NCBI GenBank assembly: GCA_035578905.1
Contig: JAQJVL010000612.1
Location: 310,001-374,000, forward strand
Length of the DNA: 64,000 nt
From: Stictocephala bisonia
Taxonomy: Eukaryota; Arthropoda; Insecta; Hemiptera; Membracidae
Reading direction: 5' to 3'
The notes under the pieces were generated by a model. The model was not told where the DNA came from and did no database searches. It saw only the letters and a program-made list of their open reading frames with translations. Position 1 is the stretch's first letter. Every line of letters begins with the position of its first letter. Shown here piece by piece: positions 46,416 to 58,020 of this stretch. The translations under genes and the position numbers were made by a program.

Positions 46416-49082
46416 ACCCCTAGGAGAGTAGCTGCCACGTTCTTCGAGAGCATGTATGTACTTAGATTTGTATTCACCTGGATCCTAAACTACAGTAAAA
46501 AGTCTATTTATTCACTAGTTATTCAAAAGCGAGCGTAAATACTGTGATATTTTATGTTTTGTTTTTGTTAAATTTTCCACATGGTATATTTTATATTTCT
46601 AAAGGAGCAAAAGAATCAATTAGTGCCTCTAAGAATTCGTTGCATTCTTCATAAGTAATCTCTGTAGAGTGGGTGGGAGGGCTCTGGTGTTGGCCTTAGT
46701 CTATACAGCCTTGCCTTTTGCCAAGAGTGGTCGGCGAGTGGGTGAAATAACCGAGGTAACGTTGAATTATCTAAGAGAATGCACCTTGTACTTGAAGGTT
46801 GGACGGACTAGCGGACGATGGACATCTATAGAGGCCCCCACCCCCCCACCTTGATCCCACATTGAAAGCGTCAAATGATGAATTACTTACGCTTATCCTT
46901 TTAAATTACGTATTAAGTATTATTGTGAAAGCGTCTTTAGAACGTTTACGAGAGAGAGAAGGTCTTAGGTAACAAACTATTAGACAACTTGTGTGTAGTC
47001 AGGGTTCCTACTTATATGTGAGGGCCCCACCATAGCAGACGTAACGTAATGGCTGACTCTTACTTTAAGTAATTACGCCTGTAATTGTTTTGTTCCTATT
47101 TTAGATGATTATTGAGTCATCAAAATTGATAAGTATGACTTAGCAGTCATTGAGTTTCAAGGACTTGTCGCGCCTGCGCGTTACAAGTCAATTTGAATCG
47201 CCTATATTTTCTGTTATGTTTGAGCCAACAAGCTCCGTTCTGGTTAATTTGTTAATGAGACGAATGTAGTCGTTTTACTTCATACCAAGGGTTTCCCCTC
47301 CCTGATATATATAATGTAGGGACAATCACACGCCTTGCATCTCGCCTGATGCAGTGTCCCCATTTGAATGATGTTCAAGTCCTTTATTTCATATATTTAC
47401 TGTATGTATACTTCTTCATTACAAACTTGTATTTATATATTCATGAAACATGAGATATATATGAAATTAATTATTGTTCAATCAAATGGATTTTTAAAAA
47501 AATATTTAAAATTGCAACTAATATCACTTGAAAAATTCATATAATGTTAAAAATTTACATAACTTCAAAACAAGAGAACACTACAAGAAACAAATTAATC
47601 ACTATATGTAAATATGTGTGTAATAAATTTGTTATGTTTAACTTTCACCTGTTGTATTTATATCAGCACTCAATATTCTAATTAAGAAACTATTAATTAA
47701 TTATGCTATTACATGTAATAAGTAGTGATTATTATCCTGTAATAGGAAGAAATTCCTTTGAATTATAAATCAATCATAGTTGTCTATATTAAAAATATGT
47801 ACAGGAAGACGAGCTCTGGCAGATTTATCATTACAATTAATTCTATCAAACGTTGTGTTATGGACATATACACATAACATGTCGAGTTTTTTCATTATTA
47901 TTATTATTATTATTTTAAAATCTATGTAGTCATCATTTTATAAAAATGCCATGTTAAAAATTTGCCAAACTCCGCAAATAAAATCATATCAAACTCCATA
48001 CATTAGCTTCATTTTAAATAACAATTAATTGAATGTGCAAGCTATATTCATATAATAAATTTTATTTATTTTTCATGTATATCAAACATATGTATAATAA
48101 AAAAAACAGCTGTATCTTAACGCTCCGACTTGAAACTCTTAGTTTTGACAAAAAAGACTTTTCCATATTGGAGCAAAAATATACAATACAAAAACGTTAA
48201 AATCAAATTTATTAGAAACTAAACATTTATAAATTAGAAGAGTGTTTTTAATAATAATTATTAATTTTTATTGTTGGATTTTATATATTATTTATAAAAA
48301 AATCATTTTGGAAATTAAGACGTGTGTATTTTTTAAGTAAGTCAATTATATATGTTTTAGAATCAATCAAAGAATAAACAAATCTACAGGTTCAAGGCTT
48401 GAACTGTGAATCTGACAGCTTAAAAATGAAAATTGTTATTAAATGTTAGAAGCCCTTAATATAATATAGTTCAAAATCGGTTCTTGGGAGCGAGAGGACA
48501 CAAGGTTAAGGTACGAGCCCTTTCTCTCACGAGCACATCTTCAGGGGGTTTTCGCACCTCAGCCGCCTACGAGTGGCGAGTTGCTTTACAAGCGTGATGT
48601 ACAGGATAAGGTGCAAGTAATTGCTCACAACTGTGCGTCACTTGACTCATTACTGTCGTGGAAATTCCCAACGCGCAACGGCAATCAGTCTCAAAATTGG
48701 GCCCAAATTACGTTCCGCTAAATGTCGTTGCGTCAGTCCGTTCAATGACTCTGCTCACTGCGACGGAACAAGTGTTTTCCCCTCTTTTATTTGTTTCCCT
48801 TTGTTATAATGAGTTTCTTTATGGACGAGAATTGCTCTCTTCTGTTAGGTAGAAAGAGATGATTGTTTTGACCGGCAAATTAATTCATACGTAATAATAA
48901 TAGTTTATTTTTCCAAACATATACAATACATTTTATACATTATAATATTCAAACTGTTGCTTAATTAATAGACATAAAAGACTATATTTAACTCATTATT
49001 CTTAATAAATTTTAGTAATAATACACATGTTATAGAGATTATAATGTTCTTCTTCAATCTTCATACTTTAATATAATTATTA
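46416..49082. other. Gene-free stretch with a GC-rich island
   Basis: A GC-richer block at 48480-48800 contains TGCGTCACTTGACTCATTAC, a CRE-like half site next to a perfect AP-1-type TGACTCA. It is a possible regulatory island or a decayed element. An (ATT)n microsatellite lies at about 47895-47915. The frames around 46669-46854 and 48621-48852 have no recognised motif. Confidence 0.4.
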
Positions 49083-49606
49083 ACTAGCCGACCCGTGCGA
49101 AGCATTCGCACTGGATTCTCTTTAAATCCCTCTTAATTAAAGTGCACACAGTATAGTTAGTAAAGCATAGTTAGAGTGCAATTTAACCTAATTTAAATAT
49201 GGATTAAAGAAGAAATAAAATATGTGAGTTTAAATTTAATATAATTTATTTCATAAATGTTAGGTTAAGTTATTTACAAATTAACAGCATATTTACAAAT
49301 TCAAAGTACCTCTTTAAATACTATCTTTGATGTGATTATGTTTGTTTTGATTTATTTAATTCACATGTTACAGCTGATCGAATAATGTAAATAAATATTT
49401 CAAGTTTAAATTACTTGCAGAATGATATAATAGGTCGTTTTTCAAAAAAACTATTGGAAAATGAGAGATTTGCATATTTTCATCAAGTAGTGGGTAAAAA
49501 AAGCTTTAAAATGACACCTCATTTATGAAAATTGGTGAAGAATTAAGGAAGTTATGGCGTACCGACAAAAAAAAGTACTTTAGAAATTATAATATATATA
49601 GATTAT
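49083..49606 (+). mobile_element. Short dispersed element, CTAGCCGACCCGTGCGAAGC type
   Basis: It begins CTAGCCGACCCGTGCGAAGC, an end of the same style as the ACTAGCTGTACCCG copies. It ends after GTTATGGCGTACCGAC and an A-run at a TATATATAGATTATTC tail. The interior is AT-rich and non-coding. Only the layout (GC-rich start, AT interior, TATAGAT tail) ties it to the others. Confidence 0.45.
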
Positions 49607-50624
49607 TCATAAGACTACTTGAAAGTACGAGAGAAGAAATCAAGAATCACATTAATTTTTTTTTTTTAATAACAATATGCATTTTGGATACCTGGATTTC
49701 CTGACTGGAAAGTACAAATCCCATTTAGTTGTTTTATGAATTTGATACATGAATAATCAAACAAAGCGTGCTTGACTCTTACTTGTTTCTATTGCTTTAT
49801 TCATTTATTTTAATTTTTTTTATTGCTGATTTATTTATTTTTTTACTGTCTTAATTTATTGTTTTTGATTTTTTCTATAATTTTATTAATTTATTACTGT
49901 GGAATGTTCAAAAGAAAAACAAATTCTCTAAACAAAGAAGCCACCTTTTTAGTCTTCTCATGAATTGGTTTTTACTAGTTATATTTTTTATTTCATCTGT
50001 CATTTGATTACAAATTCTTGGCGCAACAAAGTTAAATGTTTTTGTAAAAAAGTTTGAATTTGGTTTTGGTTTGTCTTTGTTATTTGCACTTCTAAGTTTA
50101 GATCTAAAACATTTTTAAAACTTTTAAAACATACAGATTGTTCGGAGGTAGTATATTTAGTTATTTTAACAATGCAATTGTGTGATATTATCTAGTCTTA
50201 CTCTTTAATAACCTTATTAATTTCTTTCACATTAAAAAAATAGTTGTTAAGTCTGTTGGTTAAGTCCCTCCCCATACTGAAAGTGGCATATTCTAGTCTG
50301 CTGTGCAGAAAAGAAAAGTATATCATCCTATTCTGGATACAATATTTTCAAGAAATAAAATACATGAAGTACATTGTTCAATTTCTTTTTCAATTCATTT
50401 ATATAAGTTTTCCTAAGCAGTGGGGGAACACATTGCTTAGAAACAATTGCTTTAGTTAGACATTTCAAAATCTAGTTAAAATGATTTAGGAGATTATTTA
50501 TGGCAAGCAATTGGAAAATAGCGTAAAATAAGATGCAAAAAAACTAAAAACTGTTACTAATTTTGAAAAAACAAAATACTGCGTCTATCTTCAAAATCGC
50601 ATATAAGCTGGCAGTTTTCAAATT
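49607..50624. other. Gene-free AT-rich stretch
   Basis: T-rich and A-rich runs are seen; short frames have no recognised motif. Confidence 0.5.
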
Positions 50625-50885
50625 AGCAAGCCACCGCTGGGGAGACTTACAGTCTACCATCGTCTAGCTATCAAGCTAAAACACGCTGTCCTATCATCTT
50701 TACGGTTCGTCTTAATTATAATAAGTGATAGTGAACACTGTATGATTATTAAAGGCCCGTTCTAGTAGACCATAAGTTGATATTGTGAACTTAGTTTTAT
50801 AATCGTGAAAAATGACATTTAAAGTTTCATGCGTTATAATTATAAAAATACTAAATGTTTTTTAATCAGCTCATGGTCCTATCAA
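50625..50885 (+). repeat. Dispersed repeat family D, left half (split by a LINE)
   Basis: GCCACCGCTGGG, TTTACGGTTCGTC, TGTATGATTATTAAAGG and AGACCATAAGTTGATA match the 41.8 kb copy. The match runs up to TCATGGTCCTATCAA at 50885. The remainder of the repeat resumes at 52106. Confidence 0.6.
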
Positions 50886-51773
50886 TAGTTCTTCCCATAT
50901 CCTTTATATAAATGATATTACAGATCGCATAAAATATTACTCCTACCACTTATATGCAGATGACTTGCAAATCTCTCAACACTTCTCTATTACTGAGATG
51001 GCAAGATCTGTTTCTCGAACAAACAGTGACATTGATGCACTTTCTTCTTGGGCCTTGAAACATGGATTGAAGCTCCACGAACAAAAGACACAAGCAATTG
51101 TCATTGGAGATCCAAGACTAATTTCTAAAGTTAATATTGACACATTTCCTAAGCTTCAACTAAATAACTCTACTTTACATTAATGTGACAAATTAAAGAA
51201 TCTTGGTCTTGTCATGGGTAGGACTTTGAATTGGACTGATCAGATTACGACTACGTGCAATCGAGTGTTTGTGGCATTCACTGCTTGAAACGTTATGCAT
51301 CTTTTCTTCCATTTAACGTCAAAGTGATGCTGGTCAAAACACTTGTTTTGCCTCATTTTAATTATTGTGACATCGTAACTATGAGCTTCAACGAACGCAG
51401 AACTATTGTATGAAATATATTTTCAAGCTACGGTGTTATGATCACGTTACGCCATTCTTCAATCAACTGTCTATTCTGAAGCTTAAACAGCTTCGTGAGT
51501 ATCATTTACTATTACTGATTCACAAGATTTTAAAAACAAAAAATCCCAGTTACTTGTCTGAGTTTCAGGTTCATGAACGAAATAAGTTCTAGATATACTC
51601 GTCAGGTAGCATCAACATTATCAGTCCGTGTACATCGTACTACTTTATATAACAAATCTTTCACTGTAACAGCTTGTCGCCTTTGGAATGCGCTCCCTGA
51701 CAGCAGAAAAATAATCGAAGGTTACCCTCGTTTCGGGGTGGAAGTTAAAGGTCATTTGATGCGGGATTTGTAG
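50886..51773 (+). pseudogene. Non-LTR reverse transcriptase, 3' half, broken
   Basis: LYINDIT is followed by YHLYADDLQIS, with the catalytic YADD encoded at 50953-50964; then a stretch with IDALSSWALKHGLKLHEQKT. An in-frame stop at 51181-51183 (after NNSTLH) is followed by the continuing LKNLGLVMGRTLNWTDQI. Frameshifts lead into pieces at 51410-51592 (LKQLREYHLLLLIHKILKTK) and 51573-51773 (RLWNALPDSRK), typical of the conserved C-terminal end of LINE ORF2 proteins. At least one stop and two frameshifts make it non-functional. The catalytic motif is YADD here, against FADD in the 24.8 kb LINE, so the two belong to different lineages. Confidence 0.8.
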
Positions 51774-52105
51774 AGCGGTGGGCTGGTGGTTTGCGGGGGC
51801 TATGTGGGGTGTGACTAAGAATGGGTGATAGTGTCCTTAAAGCGTTTTTTATTTCTTTCTTTTGAATGTTACAGTACTATTAATTTTGAATAGTTAGTGC
51901 CAATTTCTTTTGTATTGATTAGCTTTATTAGAATAGTTAATATTTTAATTTTTGTTTATTTTTATATAAAATAGTTTTATATTGCATTGCGTAGAGTTTA
52001 ATATAATTTTATGTTATCTATCTCAAATTGTTTTATCTGAGGTTAAGTGGTAGAGAGGACTCTATAGTCCTAACTTCGCCTCCAGTAAAGCTACTTTTCA
52101 TTTCA
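50886..52105 (+). mobile_element. Degraded 5'-truncated LINE with structured 3' tail
   Basis: RT coding sequence starts abruptly at 50886 within motif B's ILYINDIT region. It is followed by a 3' UTR (about 51775-52105) ending in a tail with GAGGTTAAGTGGTAGAGAGG, the hairpin AGGACT-CTAT-AGTCCT (52056-52071) and CTAACTTCGCCTCCAG. TATCAA is present on both borders (50880-50885 and 52106-52111), a plausible target-site duplication. The two flanks are the two halves of repeat family D, which confirms the borders. Confidence 0.8.
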
Positions 52106-52200
52106 TATCAAATGATTTTTTTAAATGTTGCAATACGATAATTCTTATGGAATAATATGCTTTAATAGAAAGACTCGTTTTTCCGTTAAGTTAAGCTCCC
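52106..52200 (+). repeat. Dispersed repeat family D, right half
   Basis: It continues the split copy: TATCAAATGATTTTTTTAAA, TGTTGCAATACGATAATTCT and AATAGAAAGACTCG match 42075-42160. Confidence 0.6.
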
Positions 52201-53194
52201 TTAAGAGTCTGCTGCACCTGGCGACATATTGGATTTGAATCTCTAGAGGCCAATGATAATTATTTCCAAAAAAGGAATACAGATTTATTTATGAAAGTAT
52301 GTACAATTTTAAGCTTACCTTTTTCGAATGAGAACACAACTGTCTATAGCCTCCTGAGATCAATCTTCTGAATACATTTGATGATACAGACCAACAAATA
52401 TTGATTGACGAGTTATATTTTATATTAAATTTCAAATGTTTTAACTATTATCTTTTTTATAATTTTTTAAATGTGATTTCTTGTTTTGGTGCAAGGAAAT
52501 AGAAAACTCCCAACTAACCGGCTCTATTTTTACTTTTTTCTAACATTTCATTTCTAATATACAAATAAACTTGATTCATCAGCTAGCCAATCATGTATTT
52601 AGAAAACCGGTAAAATGGGACTTGATTTCAAAATTGTGTAACTAGAGGTCCTTGAAATGTGCAGCAAGGTCAGCTGCCTAAACCAAACCTGTCACAAGCC
52701 AACAGGTTACAACGGCAGGCTTGAGCTTCCTCCCATGTAGCCCTGTCATCACCTTGACACCATCTCTAGACTCGGTCATTACCGGTGTGGTCTGCGCTAC
52801 CTCCAGCTGTTTGTAATGGAGTCCCTAATTCTAATATCGTACTCCCTGCTCCTTCAATCTACCGACCGTCCGAGACTGGTGTGAGGCAACCGATGAACCA
52901 GTAGGATCTCAAATTATTTTAGGCGTTTCAACATTCAACAGTTTCCAAACTGTTTGCCACTAAATTGTAATTATGACACGGAAACGAAATTTAAAAATGG
53001 ACAATAATAAGTTAAATTATAAGTTAGTTTAACAATACTTGAAATGATATAGGCGTGTTATCCTTAGCAAAATAACTTCTTTGAGATACTCTCTTAGTGA
53101 AGAGGCTAGATAAAAGGTTCCTGATGATCCAACTACATAACCGTTTTATCTTTAATACCTTAGTGATTCTACTAGATAAGAATCCATAAATAAT
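52201..53194. other. Gene-free stretch
   Basis: A GC-richer part at 52640-52890 has no recognisable coding, tRNA or promoter structure; the rest is AT-rich. Confidence 0.45.
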
Positions 53195-54170
53195 ACTTAA
53201 AAATACAACAACTCGGCCTTCACACAGGACACTTAATTATCCAACAACTAGTACCTCACATTTGACACTTATAACAACTAGTACCTCACATTTGACACTT
53301 ATGACACAACTACTCGACCTTCACACAGGACACTTAGATATCCAACAACTAGTACCTCACATTTGACACTTATGACACAATTACTCGACCTTTACACAGG
53401 ATACTTAAATATCCAAAAACTAGTACCTCACATTTGACACTTATGACACAACTAATCGTCCTTCACACAGGATACTTAAAGATCCAACAACTAGTACCTC
53501 ACATTTGACACTTATAACACAACTACTCGGCCTTCACACAGGACAACTTAAATATCCAACAACTAGTACCTCACATTTGACACTTATGGCACAACTACTC
53601 GGCCTTCACACAGGATACTTAATTATCCAACAACTAGTACCTCACATTTGACACTTATAACACAACTACTCGACTTTCACACAGGACGCTTAAATATCCA
53701 ACAACTAGTACCTCACATTTGACACTTATGACACAACTACTGGGCTTTCACACAGGACACTTAAAGATCCAACAATTAGTACCTCACATTTGACACTTAT
53801 GACACAACTACTCGGCCTTCACACAGGATACTTAAATATACAACAACTAGTACCTCACATTTGACACTTATGACACAACTACTCGGCCTTCACACAGGAT
53901 ACTTAAATATCCAACAACTAGTACCTCACATTTGACACTTATGACACAACTACTCGACCTTCACACAGGACACTTAAATATCCAACAACTAGTACCTCAC
54001 ATTTGACACTTATGACACAACTACTCGGCCTTCACACAGGATACTTAAATACCCAACAACTAGTACCTCACATTTGACACTTATGACGCAACTACTCGGC
54101 CTTCACACAGGACACTTAAATATCCAACAACTAGTACCTCACATTTGACACTTATGACAAAACTACTCAT
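53195..54170. repeat. 71-bp satellite array, about 14 copies
   Basis: The unit (TATCCAACAACTAGTACCTC, ACATTTGACACTTATGACAC, AACTACTCGGCCTTCACACA, then GGATACTTAAA) recurs every 71 bp, for example TCCAACAAC at 53341 and TCCAAAAAC at 53412. Each unit is itself two related halves of 35-36 bp sharing ACCTCACA or CCTTCACA, GACACTT and AACTA. The array joins the 36-bp array to its right without a break. Confidence 0.96.
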
Positions 54171-54750
54171 CCCTCACACGTGACACATGAAAACTCAAGT
54201 ACTTAAACCCTCCAAACACATAACACTTGAAGATCCTACTACTCATCCCTTACACGTGACAATTGAAGATCGTACTGCTCATACCTCACACGTGACACTT
54301 GAAGACACAACACTCGTCCCTCACAAGTGACACTTGAAGACCGTACTACTCATCCATTACACGTGACACTTGAAGATCCTACTACTCATCCCTTACACGT
54401 GACAATTGAAGATCGTACTGCTCATACCTCACACGTGACACTTGAAGACACAACACTCGTCCCTCACAAGTGACACTTGAAGACCGTACTACTCATCCAT
54501 TACACGAGACACTTGAAAACCATACTACTCATCCCTCACAAGTGACACTTGAAGATCGTACTGCTCATCCCTCACACGTGACACTTGAAGACACATCACT
54601 CGTCCCTCACACGTAACACTTGAAGACCCAACTACTCACCCCTCACATGTGACACTTGAAGAACGTACTACTCATCCATCACACGTGACACTTGAAGACC
54701 CTACTACTCATCCCTCACAAGTGACACTTGAAGAACCTACTACAACTCCT
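54171..54750. repeat. 36-bp satellite array related to the 71-bp array
   Basis: About 16 units of 35-37 bp follow the theme CTACTCATCCCTCACACGTG then ACACTTGAAGATC. A block of four units is duplicated with a 143-bp shift (TACACGTGACAATTG at 54251 and 54394). Confidence 0.93.
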
Positions 54751-55169
54751 TCATACAATACTGCTGAAGATCAATTAATTGTTCTACACATTTAAGTACG
54801 GTGCTGATCACGTTCGTGATTATAACCTATATAATTTTATTGATCAATTCTAACAGTAATTAACTGTTGAAATTGTATATTTACTGGCATTTTTAGAGAT
54901 GGGCCTGATCTGCAAAAAAATATATATTTTTTTAAAATAAACTAGAGCAATATATTTGTTCTTATATTATGAACAAAATCACATTTCGACCGAAGACCAT
55001 CCTGAAAACTGAACTCAATTTGACCTCCAAATATGATATCACTGCTAACCATCAATATTCAATTTCATTGTGATCCTGCAGTCACTGAGGCAGTATTATG
55101 AATCTACATGCAGCATAGTCTAGTAAAATCTTTAAAAATTGTCTGTCTTCAACTTAGCTGGATAAATAA
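54751..55169. other. Gene-free spacer
   Basis: AT-rich, without recognised features. Confidence 0.5.
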
Positions 55170-55414
55170 ATCCCGCGGGAGGAAGGGGGCTGCAGAATCC
55201 AGTTACGTCAGTCTTATCCCATCTCATGTCAAGGACGACTCTCATCCAAGTCAGCTTCCCTCGCTCTGGCAATACTTTCACTCTTACAAACAAAAAATCA
55301 TCACCTGTTTGTTGCCCAACAGGACATGTAGGTCGAGTATTGGTTACAGACGGAGACTCGAACTGTTGGCTCACAATGACGGGTGTGCTGACTCGCAAGT
55401 ATCTCATCTACCGC
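55170..55414 (-). mobile_element. tRNA-derived SINE candidate
   Basis: On the minus strand from 55414 the sequence starts GCGGTAGATGAGATACTTGC. TAGATGAGATA stands at the A-box position with two mismatches, and GTTCGAGTC at 55363-55355 is a perfect B box, 47 bases further, close to tRNA spacing. A body of about 170 bp rich in purines follows, ending near the CCCGCGGG palindrome at 55172. Overlapping frames on both strands are unremarkable. No second copy is in the window. Confidence 0.45.
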
Positions 55415-55619
55415 AAACACTAATATTAATGTGTGATTAATTTGTCGAGCTCTTAGTGGAAGAACTGCCAGAGTCGATGTAAAACTGTTCAAGACTTCCG
55501 AGTATCCTGAAATGCGTCCAAAAACTCCCTTCGTGTGTAATCTAATTTCATTAATTCATATGATTTATTTACTGGTAAAACGTACGTTCGGTAAAGAAAC
55601 CCCCTCATACATTACCATC
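55415..55619. other. Short spacer
   Basis: No recognised features. Confidence 0.4.
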
Positions 55620-56060
55620 AGTCGTTGTGAGGCGTACTTGCATTATTCATTACTAACACGCCGATCGTGGGGATATGAGCGAATATGAGGGGCGAATGAA
55701 TGAGTGTTTTGTGTATAGTTGAACGGAAGTAGTTATTGTTAATACCTATGATTGAATGTTCTTTAGAAAGAGCCATTTATTAAATCCTACAGTTTTGCGT
55801 GGGATCTGAACCACGTACTATTGGTCTGTTTTTTCAGCTAGTTGACAAGCATCGTAGATACTCAGTTCTTTCCCATGCTCAATATCCGAACCCTGAATAC
55901 CACCCAACACGGACACCCCAGACTTTTCTAGTAATGGTAGCCATTGAGCGGTCGCCGTGTTGGTATTAAGAGAACCTCAACACTTTGTCCTCTAGTAGCT
56001 GGGTTACAGCACTACACCACTAGTGCCGACTGTTCTATATTACAGCAGCCTATAAACTAT
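55620..56060 (-). mobile_element. SINE-like element, family T, longest copy
   Basis: On the minus strand it runs CAGTCGGCACTAGTGGTGTA, CAGCTACTAGAGGAC, CTCTTAATACCAACACGGCG, GGGTGGTATTCAGGGTTCGG, GAACTGAGTATC, a T-arm-like CGTGG-TTCAGATC-CCACG and the tail CATATCCCCACGATCGGCGT. It contains every block seen in the other T copies, so it is the best reference for the family (about 440 bp). Confidence 0.7.
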
Positions 56061-56139
56061 GTTTTTATTTATAAACTAGCCTATAAATCCACTAAATGTA
56101 CGTTATTTATCAACGATCTACTATTTTTTGTACTATTAA

Positions 56140-56400
56140 AAAAAATTCATTATTCATTATTCTTCTCTAAGACGCCGATCGTAGAGATATGGGCGAATAT
56201 GAGGAGTGAATGAGTGTGATGAGTGTAGATGAACGAGTGTAGTCATTGTTACTATCTGAGTTCGACTTAGCTCAGAAAGGACTATTGGATCAGGGCAACT
56301 ATGGGACCTACAGCTTTACGTGGAATCCGAACCACGTAGTGTTGGTCTGATTTTCAGCTAACTGACAAGTCTGACACTCAGTTCTCTTCCCTATACAATA
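56140..56400 (-). mobile_element. SINE-like element, family T, 3' part
   Basis: On the minus strand from GAGAACTGAGTGTCAGACTT through ACGTGGTTCGGATTCCACGT, GTAGGTCCCATAGTTGCCCT and CAATGACTACACTCG to CATATCTCTACGATCGGCGT. It lies 80 bp from the previous copy in the same orientation and lacks the 5' half. Confidence 0.7.
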
Positions 56401-57600
56401 CTATAAATAATTTGGCTTCAAATTATGACTAATTAATCGTAACTCAATCAAGCTTGAGACCGACTTATCGTAACTTCCAAACCTTTGGGGGGGGGGGTGT
56501 TGCTAACTCACCGATAGGAACAAGTAGCAAAGTACAATTTTTGAAAATAGTATTGTTTATGCAAATAAATAATAATTGTATGGAAAATTAAATTAAAGTT
56601 GTTAGTTTATATATGATTATAGGAAATATATTTTGTTATATTATATCTTTTTATTGATACATCGTTTCGATAGTAAAAACAGGCTTAATGATGTTTTAAA
56701 AAGTCCATTCAAATAACTAACGATAAACATTTTTTGCAGATATTTTTTTACCTTTTTCTAGATATATAACTATATACTCTTAGAAAAATCATACTAGATT
56801 ATTATTTATATATTTCATAGTGATACAGTGTATTTATTGATTTCATTATTCGCAAAGTTTACTATGACGTGTTAATGACTTAAATAAAATCCCCTTTTAT
56901 TCTAAGTAACATACGAACACACATAACAGCATACGTTCATGAAATATACGACTATATAATTTGCTAAAAACTCTCAAATAGAGCTGGACTATAAGCTATT
57001 ACACCAAAGAGATAGCACAGTTGACATTTTGGACTAAACTGTGTAATTTAATTAGCTTTTGGACCCTTCTGAAACGTTATTAATTTAATGAATTTATTCA
57101 CCTGTTACTTTCATACTTTATTGCACTGATTAAATATATTCTACTTGTATTAGTATAATTTAATGCCAGTACAAAAAGGTTATATTTTACCAATTTATTC
57201 ATTTATTTATGTAGAAAGACTGTAATTGTTATAACACTTGTTAATTAATATAACGTACATTAATTTATATTTCTGTAAGTCCAAAGTAATAAACTAAAAT
57301 AGTACTGTACATATGCGAATTATGAATAATAGAACTATAATGAAAACCTGTGTATTACTCAACAATTTTATTTTTACTACTGTATTTTAAAACCATGCGT
57401 TTAGTGCAAAGTAGGAAGCATTGTTAATCATACTTAGTTTTTATGAAATGACTTTTTGAAATTGATTAAATATAGTATAAAGATAATCTATCTCAATAAA
57501 TATTTGTCTTTTCTCGAAATAACTTGAAATTATGATATCATAACTCGAAAATCACAACTTAAAATAATCATCATATTGACCCTGGATTGGAAATAATATA
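56401..57600. other. Gene-free AT-rich stretch
   Basis: A poly-G run occurs at about 56487-56497; no genes or clear repeats. Confidence 0.5.
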
Positions 57601-58020
57601 TAATTGAGAAATAAAATATACTACCTTGTTCAATCACTTTTATTTCATATACTACATGTTTCGATCCTTAGATCATCTTCAGGTGTATATTGCAACAAAT
57701 CTTGAAGGCATCAATAAAAATTTAAATTAGTTAAAACTTATTAACCTGAAAATTCATGAAATAATAAACTGTTTTGGTTAGCTAGTTGTTATTATCACAG
57801 GTGGTATAATATTAAAAACCATCTGTGATAATAACAACTAGCTAACCAAAACAGTTTATTATTTCATGTATTTTCAGGTTAATAAGTTTTAACTAATTTA
57901 AATTTTTATTGATGCCTTCAAGATTTGTTGTAATATACACCTGAAGATGATCTAAGGATCGAAACATGTAGTATATGAAATAAAAGTGATTGAACAAGGT
58001 AGTATATTTTTTCTCAATTA
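57601..58020. repeat. 420-bp near-perfect palindrome (foldback)
   Basis: Arms of about 204 bp (57601-57805 and 57817-58020) are inverted copies with only about three substitutions and a 2-bp indel, around a spacer of about 11-12 bases. The ends are TAATTGAGAAA and TTTCTCAATTA. Each arm carries CCTGAAGAT followed by the stem-loop GATC-TAAG-GATC and GAAAC. This CTGA-stem-loop-GAAAC layout resembles hammerhead-like motifs of Penelope-like elements. No coding sequence is present. Confidence 0.9.
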
